Of a stretch of 64,000 nt of DNA, positions 51,412 through 59,642 are shown one piece after another (within the stretch, counting starts at the first letter, position 1; every line of letters starts with the position of its first letter). The stretch comes from Acetatifactor aquisgranensis (lineage in GTDB: Bacteria > Bacillota > Clostridia > Lachnospirales > Lachnospiraceae), in NCBI RefSeq assembly GCF_943193215.1, contig NZ_CALPDH010000019.1, positions 65,131 to 129,130 on the forward strand, in the 5' to 3' direction. The notes under the pieces were generated by a model. It was not told the origin of the DNA. It did not search any database and was given only the letters and a program-made list of their open reading frames with translations. The position numbers and the translations under genes were made by a program.

Positions 51412-53229
51412 ATGAGAAAAAAGATAATGACATTCATTCTTCTCGCGGGGCTGTTCGTCACCGCCCCGGCTACGGCCCGTGCGGAGTCGTTGACCGCGGA
51501 GTCAAATGTATCTTTCACCAGTGAGAACAAACTGGCGGCGGACTATACCAGCGCGGATATGAACAATGCGGTCTACAATCTGCAGCCGGGAGACGATATC
51601 ACGATTACGCTGAACCTGAAGAATGAAAACGCCATGGCGGCGAACTGGTACATGACCAATGAGGTGCTGCAGTCCCTGGAGGAGACTACAGGGAGCGAAG
51701 CCACAGGCGGCGCCTATGAATATGAACTGGCTTATACGGATCCTGGCGGCGCCAGAGAGGTTCTGTTCACCAGCGATACGGTGGGCGGAGAGAACAGCGG
51801 GAGCCGGGTAGGCCTGAAAGCGGCTACCAGCGGACTGGAGGATTTCCTCTACCTGGATACGCTGTCCCCGGGACAGCAGGGCATCCTGACGCTGCGGGTG
51901 GCCCTGGACGGCGAGACGGAGGGCAATGCCTATCAGAACACGCTGGCAAGCCTGCAGATGAATTTCGCGGTGGACACCACCACCGTCAACAATCAGACGG
52001 TGACCCATGTGGTGGATGAAAACGGCAATCCGGTGCTGGTGGACGAAAATGGCAATCTTGTGGCGACAGAGGACAGTAGTTCCGCGCGGACACAGATTGT
52101 GCGGACAAGTGATGATAACAATCTGCTGCCCTATATCGCAGCCGCAGGGGTCAGCGGAATACTGCTCCTTTTGCTGGCCATCTTCGGCGTAAAGGAGAGG
52201 AAGAAAGCAAAGAGCGGCGCAAAGGCTGCAGCCCTGGGGCTGGCCCTGTGCCTGGCATGGAGCGCATCCTGCCCGTCGCAGGCGGCAGAGGATTATACCT
52301 ATACGCTGCGTCTCTACGCAGGAGCCCAGGGAACCATTGACGCGTCGGTGATTCAGCGTCTTACGGACACGGGAGCCCGGGTGAGCATCCAGGGCGGAGA
52401 AGTCTGCGTGGTCAGCGGACTCCACTATGGGACAGAGATTACATTTGATGTCCAGAACGGCGTGGTTCTGGACAACAGCAGCAAATATTACTGCAAGGGT
52501 TTCCGGGTCAGCGGTGAGGACAACAACAGCAGCAGGCTGGCAAGTCCTTCCGTTACGGTGAAAGGCGACACAGACTATGTGGTGGCGTACGGCATCCGGG
52601 GCGAGACTGTGCCCTATACCGTAAACTATTTGGATACTGCGGGCAATGAACTGTATCCCCCGGCAACCTATTACGGAAATGTAGGCGATAAGCCGGTGGT
52701 GGCCTACCAGTTTATCGAGGGCTGGCAGCCCCAGGCTTACAATCTTGGCAAGACCCTTGTGGAGGACGCGTCCCAGAATGTATTCAGTTTCATATATACC
52801 CGGATACCTACGGTGACGACTACGGAAACAGTGGTGGTGCCGGGACAGCCGGCAGCGCCCCAGACGCCCGCCGCGCAGCCGGAGGGCGGAGTCACGGTAG
52901 TAGGGCCTGAGGGAGAGACGGAAGGCCAGGAAGCTCCTGTAGAGCCCGTGGTGGACGAGGTGGAGGACGGTGAGACGCCTTTGGCGCCGCCGGAAGAGTA
53001 CGAGGATTTGGACAACGAAGATACGCCCCTTGGGAACTTTGAGGGAGACGGAGACCAGAAAGGCGGGAATGATGCGGGAATCAGTATCCTGGACGACATC
53101 GCTACGCCCCTGGCAATGTTCCCGGCGCCGGTGAAAGCGGCTTTGGCGGCGCTTCTGATAGCCCTGGCCGGGGCGGCTGTCTGGCTGCTGATAATAGCCT
53201 GCAGAAAGAGGAAAAAAGATGAGCAGTAG
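51412..53229 (+). CDS. Two-module surface protein with internal signal-peptide-like segment
   Basis: A 605-residue protein that looks like two exported proteins joined. Module 1: signal peptide (~1-24), beta-rich domain, then TSDDNNLLPYIAAAGVSGI and a membrane helix with basic tail (~230-265), a form of degenerate sorting signal. Module 2: a second signal-peptide-like segment (AAALGLALCLAWSASCPSQAAE, about 270-292), a beta domain, a MucBP-like stretch (VPYTVNYLDTAGNELYPP, ~400), a Pro/Glu-rich linker with repeated TPL motifs and a C-terminal helix with RKRKK. No LPXTG is present. It overlaps the signal peptidase gene by 11 bases. Topology in the membrane is unclear. Confidence 0.7.
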   Translation: MRKKIMTFILLAGLFVTAPATARAESLTAESNVSFTSENKLAADYTSADMNNAVYNLQPGDDITITLNLKNENAMAANWYMTNEVLQSLEETTGSEATGGAYEYELAYTDPGGAREVLFTSDTVGGENSGSRVGLKAATSGLEDFLYLDTLSPGQQGILTLRVALDGETEGNAYQNTLASLQMNFAVDTTTVNNQTVTHVVDENGNPVLVDENGNLVATEDSSSARTQIVRTSDDNNLLPYIAAAGVSGILLLLLAIFGVKERKKAKSGAKAAALGLALCLAWSASCPSQAAEDYTYTLRLYAGAQGTIDASVIQRLTDTGARVSIQGGEVCVVSGLHYGTEITFDVQNGVVLDNSSKYYCKGFRVSGEDNNSSRLASPSVTVKGDTDYVVAYGIRGETVPYTVNYLDTAGNELYPPATYYGNVGDKPVVAYQFIEGWQPQAYNLGKTLVEDASQNVFSFIYTRIPTVTTTETVVVPGQPAAPQTPAAQPEGGVTVVGPEGETEGQEAPVEPVVDEVEDGETPLAPPEEYEDLDNEDTPLGNFEGDGDQKGGNDAGISILDDIATPLAMFPAPVKAALAALLIALAGAAVWLLIIACRKRKKDEQ

Positions 53230-53758
53230 TCCGGAAAGGCGGCATGGAGAAAAAAGGGGCGGGAAGCTGGTTCCCGCCCTTTGCAACATATTCGGCATCC
53301 TGATTCTGCTGAGCGTGATCGGGCTATATCTGCCAATCACACTGGCCCATGCGAACGGATATGAAGTCTACAATGTAGTCAGCGGCAGCATGGAGCCGGC
53401 GATTCCCGTGGGCAGCGTGATCTACGTGGAGACCCTGCGGGCGGAGGATGTGGCAGAGGGAGATGTGATTGCTTTCCACGGAGGGAATTCCGTCATTGCC
53501 CACCGGGTGGTGAAGAACCGGGTAGGCGAGGGGGAGTTCATCACCAAGGGCGATGCCAATGCGGAGAATGACATGAATCCGGTGGGGTATCAGGAGCTGA
53601 TCGGCAGGGTATGCCTGCATTATCCGTTGGTGGGCGCGTTCCTGGAGGTATGCACCAGCAGCATCGGCAAGGTCTATCTGATCTGTTTCGCGGCCTGCGG
53701 GGCCATGCTGAACATGCTGGCCGGGCGGCTGCGGAATCGCCCGGGTGCTGAGGCATGA
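53219..53758 (+). CDS. SipW-like (ER-type) signal peptidase I
   Basis: A 179-residue membrane peptidase. N-terminal helix (~22-42), catalytic Ser in VVSGSMEPAIPVG (~57), basic residue as His in VIAHRVVKNR in place of the usual bacterial Lys, and TKGDANAENDMNPV as in the ER-type/SipW group; a second helix lies near the C-terminus (~145-165). It should process the TasA-like proteins encoded just upstream. It overlaps the preceding gene by 11 bases, GAGG sits before the ATG, and the AP2 gene follows 25 bases later. Confidence 0.9.
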   Translation: MSSSPERRHGEKRGGKLVPALCNIFGILILLSVIGLYLPITLAHANGYEVYNVVSGSMEPAIPVGSVIYVETLRAEDVAEGDVIAFHGGNSVIAHRVVKNRVGEGEFITKGDANAENDMNPVGYQELIGRVCLHYPLVGAFLEVCTSSIGKVYLICFAACGAMLNMLAGRLRNRPGAEA

Positions 53759-53783
53759 TTGGAATGGAAAGGGGTGCGCCGGA

Positions 53784-54365
53784 ATGGGAGCAGGAACAGA
53801 CGATATCAGAGGGAAGAACGGCCGCGGGCGGCCACAGGTGAAAGACTGGATAGGGCGCACTTTCGGCAGCCTGACTGTGGTGGCATACGACGGCAAGCGG
53901 GGCGGGAAACACTACTGGCGCTGCCGCTGCCGGTGCGGCGGGGAGGCGGTGGTCAACCAGTCGAATCTCCAGGACGGCCATACCAGAAGCTGCGGCTGTC
54001 TGTCGAATCCTGCAGGAACCAGGCACTTTGTGGAGGGCACCTGCATCGAGAGCATCCGCAGCCGCAAGGTTTCCGCCAGCAACAAGAGCGGCATAAGGGG
54101 CGTCTATCAGAATAAGAGGACGGGCCGATGGGCGGCGCAGATTACCTTTCAGGGAAAGACCCGGTATCTGGGCAGTTTCGACAGCCTGAAAGAGGCGGCG
54201 GAAGCCAGGGCGAAGGCCGAGCAGGTCTTCGAGGAGTTTCTGAAAAGGTACGGCGGCCCGGCACAGGCGGCCCGTGCCGGGCAGGAAGCAGGAGAAGCGC
54301 TGTACGGGGATATTGCCGCCCTGATGGCCCTGCAGATAGAGAGCTCCAAACTGCAGAAAGCATGA
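53784..54365 (+). CDS. AP2-domain DNA-binding protein with Cys-rich zinc-ribbon-like N-terminus
   Basis: A 193-residue protein. Residues ~20-80 (RTFGSLTVVAYDGKRGGKHY, WRCRCRCGGEAVV, SNLQDGHTRSCGCL) form a Cys-rich module often found with phage AP2/HNH proteins. Then comes an AP2 domain (GIRGVYQNKRTGRWAAQITF, TRYLGSFDSLKEAAEARAKAEQ). The C-terminus is a helix-rich tail. No HNH nuclease motif is present, so a DNA-binding or regulatory role is likely. It sits between the signal peptidase and the SARP-like regulator in the pilus locus. Such genes are normally in phages or homing elements, so this is an unusual recruit. AAGGGG precedes the ATG. Confidence 0.8.
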   Translation: MGAGTDDIRGKNGRGRPQVKDWIGRTFGSLTVVAYDGKRGGKHYWRCRCRCGGEAVVNQSNLQDGHTRSCGCLSNPAGTRHFVEGTCIESIRSRKVSASNKSGIRGVYQNKRTGRWAAQITFQGKTRYLGSFDSLKEAAEARAKAEQVFEEFLKRYGGPAQAARAGQEAGEALYGDIAALMALQIESSKLQKA

Positions 54366-54488
54366 GGGGACAAAGAAATCGGAACCATGCGGGAACCGCA
54401 GCGCCGGCCATGGCAGGGCGCATACGGGAGCAGAAAAAAGGGCGGATGAAACAGGACAGGCGTAAGAGATGGGGGAGTATTGGAAAAG

Positions 54489-55721
54489 ATGAAAACATAT
54501 CCGGAGGAGCCTTGTCTGCATGTGCAGATGTTCGGGGGATTCTCCTTATCCTGGGAGGGAAAGCTGGTGGCCGGCAGCATGAAGTCCAGTGAGTCCCAGT
54601 TCAATTATCTGATGCAGCTTCTGCTGCACCACAGGCAGGAAGGAGTCAGCCGGGACACGCTGGAGCGGATCCTGTTCGGGGACAGGGATATACAGGACAT
54701 TCACCACGCGGCCCGCAGCGTGATCTACAATGCCAAGAGGAAGCTCAGGGCAGCCGGCCTGCCGGATGTGAACTATATCGAACAGAGGAAAGGCATCTGC
54801 TACTGGAATCCGCAGGTGCCGGTGAAAGAGGATGCGGCGGAGTTCGAGCGCCTTTACCGGCAGGCGGAGGGAGCCGAAGACCGGCAGGAGAAGATTCGGC
54901 TGTATATGGAGGCATGCCGCCTCTATACGGGCGAGTTCCTGCCTCAGCAGACAGGGGTGGTATGGGTGGCGCAGGAGGCCAGGCGTTACCGTGCCCTGTT
55001 CTGTGCCTGCGTGGAGCGCGCTGTCCGGCAGCTGCGCATCGCGCAGGATTTTCCACAGATGGAAGAGCTGGGCGCATATGCCGCTGCAATCAATCCGCTG
55101 TCGGACTGGGAGACTGTCACCATGGAGGCCCTGGTGGCCATGGGGCGATATGAGGATGCCCGCAGGCTGTATGACGATACCGTAGACCTTTACTTCCGGG
55201 AGCAGGGGCTTCGGCCTTCCGCCCGGATGATGGAGCTGTTCGACAAGCTGGGGACACAGATGGAACATCAGTACGATGCCCTGGATGATATCCAGAAGAA
55301 GCTCTCTGAGGGGGCGGGAAACGTGTGCGGCGGATATATGTGCACATATCCCGTGTTCCAGGGGGTCTACCGCATGGTGGAGCGGATGATGGAGAGGGGC
55401 GGCCAGTCCGTGTATCTGATGCTCTGCATGGTGGTGGACAGCAAGGGGAATCCTATGAGGGAGGGGAACGCGCTGGAGGAGCTGACCCAGAGGCTGGGGG
55501 AGGCGATTCAGCAGTCCGTGCGGCACAGCGATTCCGTCTGCAGATACGGCAAGGGCCAGTATCTGGTGCTGCTGGTGAATACCACCAGGGAGAACTGCGG
55601 CGTCATCCAGCGGCGTATCAATTATCATTTCATTGTCAGGCGGCAGCGCACAGGCATCCAGTATTACGTAAACAGCGTCGTCTGCGCACCGAAAGGGAAA
55701 GGTTGTCCGGAACAGGGATAA
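54489..55721 (+). CDS. SARP/BTAD-type regulator with degenerate GGDEF-like C-terminal domain
   Basis: About 410 residues. An OmpR-like winged helix (VQMFGGFSLSWEGKLV ... HHAARSVIYNAKRKLRAAGL, residues ~10-100), then a bacterial transcriptional activation domain of TPR-like helices (FERLYRQAEGAEDRQEKIRL ... MEALVAMGRYEDARRLYDD, ~105-265). The last ~130 residues resemble a GGDEF fold (SVRHSDSVCRYGKGQYLVLLVN), with the GGDEF signature reading GKGQY, so it should not make c-di-GMP. The start is ATG 54489, or TTG 54480 closer to GGGGGAG. It is probably a local activator of the surface locus, perhaps sensing a nucleotide. Confidence 0.75.
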   Translation: MKTYPEEPCLHVQMFGGFSLSWEGKLVAGSMKSSESQFNYLMQLLLHHRQEGVSRDTLERILFGDRDIQDIHHAARSVIYNAKRKLRAAGLPDVNYIEQRKGICYWNPQVPVKEDAAEFERLYRQAEGAEDRQEKIRLYMEACRLYTGEFLPQQTGVVWVAQEARRYRALFCACVERAVRQLRIAQDFPQMEELGAYAAAINPLSDWETVTMEALVAMGRYEDARRLYDDTVDLYFREQGLRPSARMMELFDKLGTQMEHQYDALDDIQKKLSEGAGNVCGGYMCTYPVFQGVYRMVERMMERGGQSVYLMLCMVVDSKGNPMREGNALEELTQRLGEAIQQSVRHSDSVCRYGKGQYLVLLVNTTRENCGVIQRRINYHFIVRRQRTGIQYYVNSVVCAPKGKGCPEQG

Positions 55722-55732
55722 AGGGCAGGCAT

Positions 55733-56227
55733 ATGGAAAAGACAGAGTGGTATTTGGGAGGGCCGAACAGTGTGGTGCTGTGCGTGGACCGGATAGGGGA
55801 AGGGCAGCCGGAAGGCAGGTTCTACCATGCCTATGCACAGGAGGGAACTTCTTTTGCGAATATGGAAGAGGCGATTTTCCGGCTGGAGGGGCTGTATGAT
55901 TCCCTGAATTTTCCCCATCCTACCACCAATGACCGCACGTTTCAGAAGCAGGGGGGACACACAGAATCCAGGAAAGAGAGGACTAGAGTCATGAAGGACG
56001 AAGAATTGCTGAGCAGGCACGGCGACTTGGGGACATTCATCATCCGTGTCCAGCACAGGCAGAACAGCAGCTGGCAGGGGCGGATTACCTGGATGGAAAA
56101 GAACAAGACGCTTTACTTCCGCTCTATCTGGGAGATGATCAAGCTGGTAGCCAGCGCCCTGGATACCGTCAGCGGTCAGGAAGACGGTGTCCCGGAGCAG
56201 TCGTGGCAGGACGGAAAGGGCACATGA
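55733..56227 (+). CDS. Unknown protein downstream of the SARP-like regulator
   Basis: A 164-residue cytoplasmic protein with no signal peptide or membrane helix. It opens MEKTEWYLGGPNSVVLCVDR, has an acidic first half and ends in a compact beta region (GTFIIRVQHRQNSSWQGRITW, LYFRSIWEMIKLVASALD). I do not recognise a family. It starts 11 bases after the regulator stop and is the last gene before a terminator, so it is part of the same operon and may assist the regulator. Confidence 0.6.
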   Translation: MEKTEWYLGGPNSVVLCVDRIGEGQPEGRFYHAYAQEGTSFANMEEAIFRLEGLYDSLNFPHPTTNDRTFQKQGGHTESRKERTRVMKDEELLSRHGDLGTFIIRVQHRQNSSWQGRITWMEKNKTLYFRSIWEMIKLVASALDTVSGQEDGVPEQSWQDGKGT

Positions 56228-56274
56228 CCGGGAAGTGCAAAATGAAAAAGTATAAAATGATAAAGCATAAAAAG

Positions 56275-56307
56275 AAAGGGCGGTCCACAGTGGGACAGCC
56301 CTTTTTC
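56275..56307. terminator. Terminator closing the pilus locus
   Basis: AAAGGGC and GTCC pair with GGAC and GCCCTTT around a short loop, with a T-run after it and an A-rich stretch before it. It serves both the plus-strand locus and the convergent gene at 56330. Confidence 0.75.
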
Positions 56308-56329
56308 CTTATTTTGATGCAGCGGAAGC

Positions 56330-56983
56330 TCAGCCCTCGGTATCCACGGGAGTGGAGCTGGTCTTCTTGGCTTCCTCGGCCATCTTGTCGAATTTCTCCA
56401 TGACAGCGTCATAGGTGCGCTGGGAGATATCGGGAAGATTGCCGCCCCAGGTCTTGCCGGCTTTCTTGAAGCCCTTTTCAAACGCAGAACGCATCTCTTC
56501 AATCTTGTCGGGATCGCCGCCGGTCAGCGCTTTTGCGAAGTCGATGATTCTGTCGGAGGTCTGGTTCACGCCCCAGTAGCCGTCCTCGGCGATATCGGCC
56601 TGAGCCTGTGCCTTTGTGGCGGCATCAACGGTATAATTGCCGCTCCGCAGGAATGACCAGATATCGTTGGCCTTGCCGTAAGCGTTGGCCTGTCCGGCCA
56701 TCATCTTCTCTACCAGGCTGCGCAGCTGTGCCGTACGCGCGTCCGCATCCGCCTTCATCTTGTTGATCAGGTTGGTGTCGGGCGTGTAGGTAGTCTTCCC
56801 GGCAGTATCCTTTGTGCTTGAAGGCTCATATACGACACCCTTATCGGCAGCGGATGATTCCGCTTTGGCAGATTCCTTTGACGCGGCAGCTCCTGCAGCG
56901 GAAGTATTTTCCGTCTTCGCATTATCTGTGACAGAATAGCTATAGGCAGCCGCCTGACTTGATGTAACTCCATTTACACTCAT
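56330..56983 (-). CDS. Unknown soluble protein of the sigma-28 regulon
   Basis: A 217-residue protein. The N-terminal ~80 residues are Ser/Ala/Thr-rich and low complexity (MSVNGVTSSQAAAYSYS). The C-terminal part is helical with a conserved-looking core (YWGVNQTSDRIIDFAKALTG, WGGNLPDISQRTYDAVMEKFD). No signal peptide. The family is not named here; the opening is like other short proteins expressed with flagella in Lachnospiraceae. AAGGAGG precedes the ATG at 56983, and a TAAA-N16-GCCGAAAT promoter lies about 100 bases upstream, so it is probably transcribed by the flagellar sigma factor. Confidence 0.6.
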   Translation of the reverse strand: MSVNGVTSSQAAAYSYSVTDNAKTENTSAAGAAASKESAKAESSAADKGVVYEPSSTKDTAGKTTYTPDTNLINKMKADADARTAQLRSLVEKMMAGQANAYGKANDIWSFLRSGNYTVDAATKAQAQADIAEDGYWGVNQTSDRIIDFAKALTGGDPDKIEEMRSAFEKGFKKAGKTWGGNLPDISQRTYDAVMEKFDKMAEEAKKTSSTPVDTEG

Positions 56984-57080
56984 AGTATCCTCCTTCTGAC
57001 GAATTCTTGCATCATCCATGATTTATGACAACAAAATCCGCGCACGGCGTGGATTTCATTGTATCTATGTTCTGTTAATT

Positions 57081-57108
57081 ATTTCGGCAGACGCGCTGGA
57101 AATGTTTA
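57081..57108 (-). promoter_or_regulatory. Sigma-28-type promoter for the gene at 56983
   Basis: On the minus strand: TAAA (57108-57105), 16 bases, GCCGAAAT (57088-57081). This is the second such promoter in the window, one mismatch and one base of spacing from the consensus. Confidence 0.6.
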
Positions 57109-57123
57109 GCTTATTTTAGAGAT

Positions 57124-57549
57124 TTATGGAAGCAGATTTATGGAAAGCGTGAGCGTGCAGTCCGAGAGGAACTGTCCGTCCAGCCGCAGGGTATATTTCA
57201 GGGCGGCATCCAGGCCGCCGCTGCGGCGGGAAAGTTCCAGAGTCTCCGTCAGGACTTCCAGCCGCAAAGTTCCGTAAGGGGTGACATAATCGGTCAGGTG
57301 GCTCTGCCCCGCCTCGAAGACCATGCGGGAATGGATTTCTCCCCGCCTGGTCATCTCCAGGACGGAACCTTTCAGCTTGATGGCGTTTCTGGTGACGGAG
57401 CCGGAATCCTCAGATTGCTCTTCATATAAAATACAGCTGCTGCCGTCTCTTTCGTAATAGTCTGCCGGGAAGCTGCTTTTTATCACAGTTTCCTGACCCG
57501 CTTCGTCCCGCTGCCGTCCGGTCAGCGTAAGCTGTGCCTTTGTTCCCAT
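57124..57549 (-). CDS. DUF1934 (YwiB-like) calycin-fold protein
   Basis: A 141-residue cytoplasmic protein of the DUF1934 family: LTGRQRDEAGQETVIKSSFP, SCILYEEQSEDSGSVTRNAIKLKG, ARRGEIHSRMVFE-type strand and YVTPYGTLRLEVLTETLEL, an all-beta barrel. The role of the family is unknown. It lies 57 bases downstream of murI on the same strand and probably shares its transcript. CAGGAG precedes the ATG. Confidence 0.8.
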   Translation of the reverse strand: MGTKAQLTLTGRQRDEAGQETVIKSSFPADYYERDGSSCILYEEQSEDSGSVTRNAIKLKGSVLEMTRRGEIHSRMVFEAGQSHLTDYVTPYGTLRLEVLTETLELSRRSGGLDAALKYTLRLDGQFLSDCTLTLSINLLP

Positions 57550-57606
57550 GTGATGCTCCTGCCTCTCTGTCCGTATCCGGGCCGCGTGCCGCCTGGGGCC
57601 CTGCCG

Positions 57607-58461
57607 TCAATAGGTTTCGATATTGACGGTCTTGGCCGACAGGATGCCGTATTTGATGATGGAATTGGCGAACCGTACAAATTTATCCGCTTTGTCGCTG
57701 ACATAGAACTGATAGCGGTTGCTGCCAAGTCCCGGGGGCGTCTCGCAGAGGAGATTTCTCCCGGTGAGCAGCTCCCGCAGCTTCCTGGCGGTCTCATAAG
57801 CCGGGTTCACCAGGGTCACTCTCTCCCCCATGATTCTGCCCAGAGTGGAGCGGATCAGGGGATAATGGGTGCAGCCTAAGATAAGGGTATCGATGTCTAT
57901 GTCGATCAGTTCCGTCAGATACCTGCGGGCGATCTCATCGGTGACGGGATCCTCCAAAAGCCCCTCCTCCACCAGGGGGACGAAAAGGGGGCAGGCTTTG
58001 CCGTAGATGGATACATTCTGATTCAGTTCCGTTATGTATTTCGTGTAGATCTGGCTGCCGATGGTGGCCTCAGTGGCGATGACCCCGATCCGGCCGTTCC
58101 TGGTGGCGGACACGGCGGTCTTCGCCCCCGGCTTTACCACGCCCAAAATGGGGATGTCGATATCCCGCTCCAGGGCCTCCATGGCGTAGGCGCTGACGGT
58201 GTTGCAGGCGGCGACGATGGTCTTTACCTGAAAGGTTCTTAAAAACCGTACAATCTGTTCCGAAAAACGGGTAACAGTCTCCTGGGATTTATTCCCGTAG
58301 GGGACCCGGGCCGTGTCTCCGAAATAAATGATTTTTTCGTTTGGTATCTGCCGTATGATTTCCCGCACCACAGTAAGGCCGCCCACACCGGAGTCAAATA
58401 CCCCGATGGGGGCGTCCCTGTCTGGAAGCGTCCTGTTTTGATTCGGTTGCGTCTCTGTCAT
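57607..58461 (-). CDS. murI: Glutamate racemase
   Basis: A 284-residue cofactor-independent racemase that makes D-Glu for peptidoglycan. The paired catalytic cysteines are in IVAACNTVSAYAM (~90) and LILGCTHYPLIRSTL (~200), and the substrate loop is IGVFDSGVGGLTVVREI near the N-terminus. Length and motif order are normal. GGGAGG precedes the ATG. It is followed by the DUF1934 gene and preceded by a small membrane protein gene on the same strand. Confidence 0.94.
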   Translation of the reverse strand: MTETQPNQNRTLPDRDAPIGVFDSGVGGLTVVREIIRQIPNEKIIYFGDTARVPYGNKSQETVTRFSEQIVRFLRTFQVKTIVAACNTVSAYAMEALERDIDIPILGVVKPGAKTAVSATRNGRIGVIATEATIGSQIYTKYITELNQNVSIYGKACPLFVPLVEEGLLEDPVTDEIARRYLTELIDIDIDTLILGCTHYPLIRSTLGRIMGERVTLVNPAYETARKLRELLTGRNLLCETPPGLGSNRYQFYVSDKADKFVRFANSIIKYGILSAKTVNIETY

Positions 58462-58558
58462 GAAAAGCCTCCCAAAATAAACGATATATTCGGTGATTGA
58501 ATCTTGCGCACAAACCGGATAAACGGCATGACTTGCTGTGTTTAACGGTCGGCAGGAA

Positions 58559-58849
58559 TTAAATGCCGTTTATAAAGGAATTGTTGAAGCTTTGGAACAA
58601 TTCCTTTATTTCCGTGAGCAGTCTGCTGCGGAACGTGATATTTTCCCGGTCTGCGTTCAGGAGGTCCAGGTACAGGCTGCTGTCGAAGCTCCACTGGGGA
58701 CTCTGGTCGGAAGGCTCTCCTGCACTGTCTTCCGCGCTGACTCTTACCGTATCGGGAGTCAGCGCAAGCTCCGGGTAGAGCAGACCCCACCAGCCCAGCG
58801 CGGCGCACAGACCTATCGCCACGCGGATTTCAAGCCATTTCTTTTTCAT
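58559..58849 (-). CDS. Small single-helix membrane protein of unknown function
   Basis: A 96-residue protein with a basic start, one hydrophobic helix (IRVAIGLCAALGWWGLLYPEL, ~8-28 with anchor-like form) and an acidic outer domain. No family is recognised. AGAGG precedes the ATG at 58849. The last codons contain AAAGGAATTGTT/AACAATTCCTTT (58576-58610), a 12-bp inverted repeat that may form a hairpin in the mRNA end. It lies between the GntR regulator and murI on one strand. Confidence 0.55.
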   Translation of the reverse strand: MKKKWLEIRVAIGLCAALGWWGLLYPELALTPDTVRVSAEDSAGEPSDQSPQWSFDSSLYLDLLNADRENITFRSRLLTEIKELFQSFNNSFINGI

Positions 58850-58902
58850 GCAATATCCTCTTTTCGCTTTTTGAGGAGTATTGCCGGTTTTTCCCTAAGT
58901 AT

Positions 58903-59589
58903 TCAGGGAATGGAGTCCTGTTTTTTGTCGTTTTCCAGGCGGATCTGGCGGATGATGGCTTTTTTCTGGTTGTCGATGTGGAGCTTTGCCGCCGCTGCCG
59001 CTGTATCCCTGTCCTTGTTCACGATGCTCTCATAGATAATTTTATGCTCTTTCACCAGGGTTTCATGCTGGCTGCTGTCCTTGATATATTCAAAACGGTA
59101 GCGGTACATCTGCTCCGAGAGATTATTCACCATCTGAATCAGGCGCTGGTTTCCCGTGGCCTGTACGATGATGTCGTGGAGGGCCACATCGGCCTGGGCG
59201 ATTTTCTTGGCGTTTTTCGTGGCCACGCACTGCTCGAAATGACCGCAGGCTTTCTGCAGCCTGGCGAGGCTCTCCTCCGTGATGCGGTCGCAGGCAAGCT
59301 CCGCGCAGAGGGCGTCCAGAGTCCGGCGGACTTCCAGGACGTCGCTCATGCCCTTTTCCGTGATCTGCGCCACCTCCGCGCCCCGCCTGGGAATCATGGT
59401 GACAAGCCCCTCCAGCTCCAGGCGGCGGATGGCCTCCCGGACAGGCGTGCGGCTGACGCCCAGCCTGTCTGCCAGATGGAGCTCCATCAGGCGCTCGCCG
59501 GGCTTTAGCTCCCCGGTGAGGATGGCCTGGCGCAATGTATTGAAAACCACATCCCGGAGCGGTAGATCGGCTTGAAAATCGCTTTGCAT
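58903..59589 (-). CDS. FadR-subfamily GntR transcriptional regulator
   Basis: A 228-residue regulator. N-terminal winged helix (LRQAILTGELKPGERLMELHLADRLGVSRTPVREAIRRLELEGLV, read in parts) and C-terminal all-helical FCD ligand domain (DVLEVRRTLDALCAELACDR ... ALHDIIVQATGNQRLIQMVNNL) with the usual metal-site His/Asp pattern. FCD proteins bind small organic acids or sugars. It follows ispE by 53 bases and GGAGG precedes the ATG. The target genes are unknown. Confidence 0.9.
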   Translation of the reverse strand: MQSDFQADLPLRDVVFNTLRQAILTGELKPGERLMELHLADRLGVSRTPVREAIRRLELEGLVTMIPRRGAEVAQITEKGMSDVLEVRRTLDALCAELACDRITEESLARLQKACGHFEQCVATKNAKKIAQADVALHDIIVQATGNQRLIQMVNNLSEQMYRYRFEYIKDSSQHETLVKEHKIIYESIVNKDRDTAAAAAKLHIDNQKKAIIRQIRLENDKKQDSIP

Positions 59590-59642
59590 AGTAATCCTCC
59601 ATTCTGAAAGTTGTCAGTAGGACTGTCTGGTTTCCCAAAATG

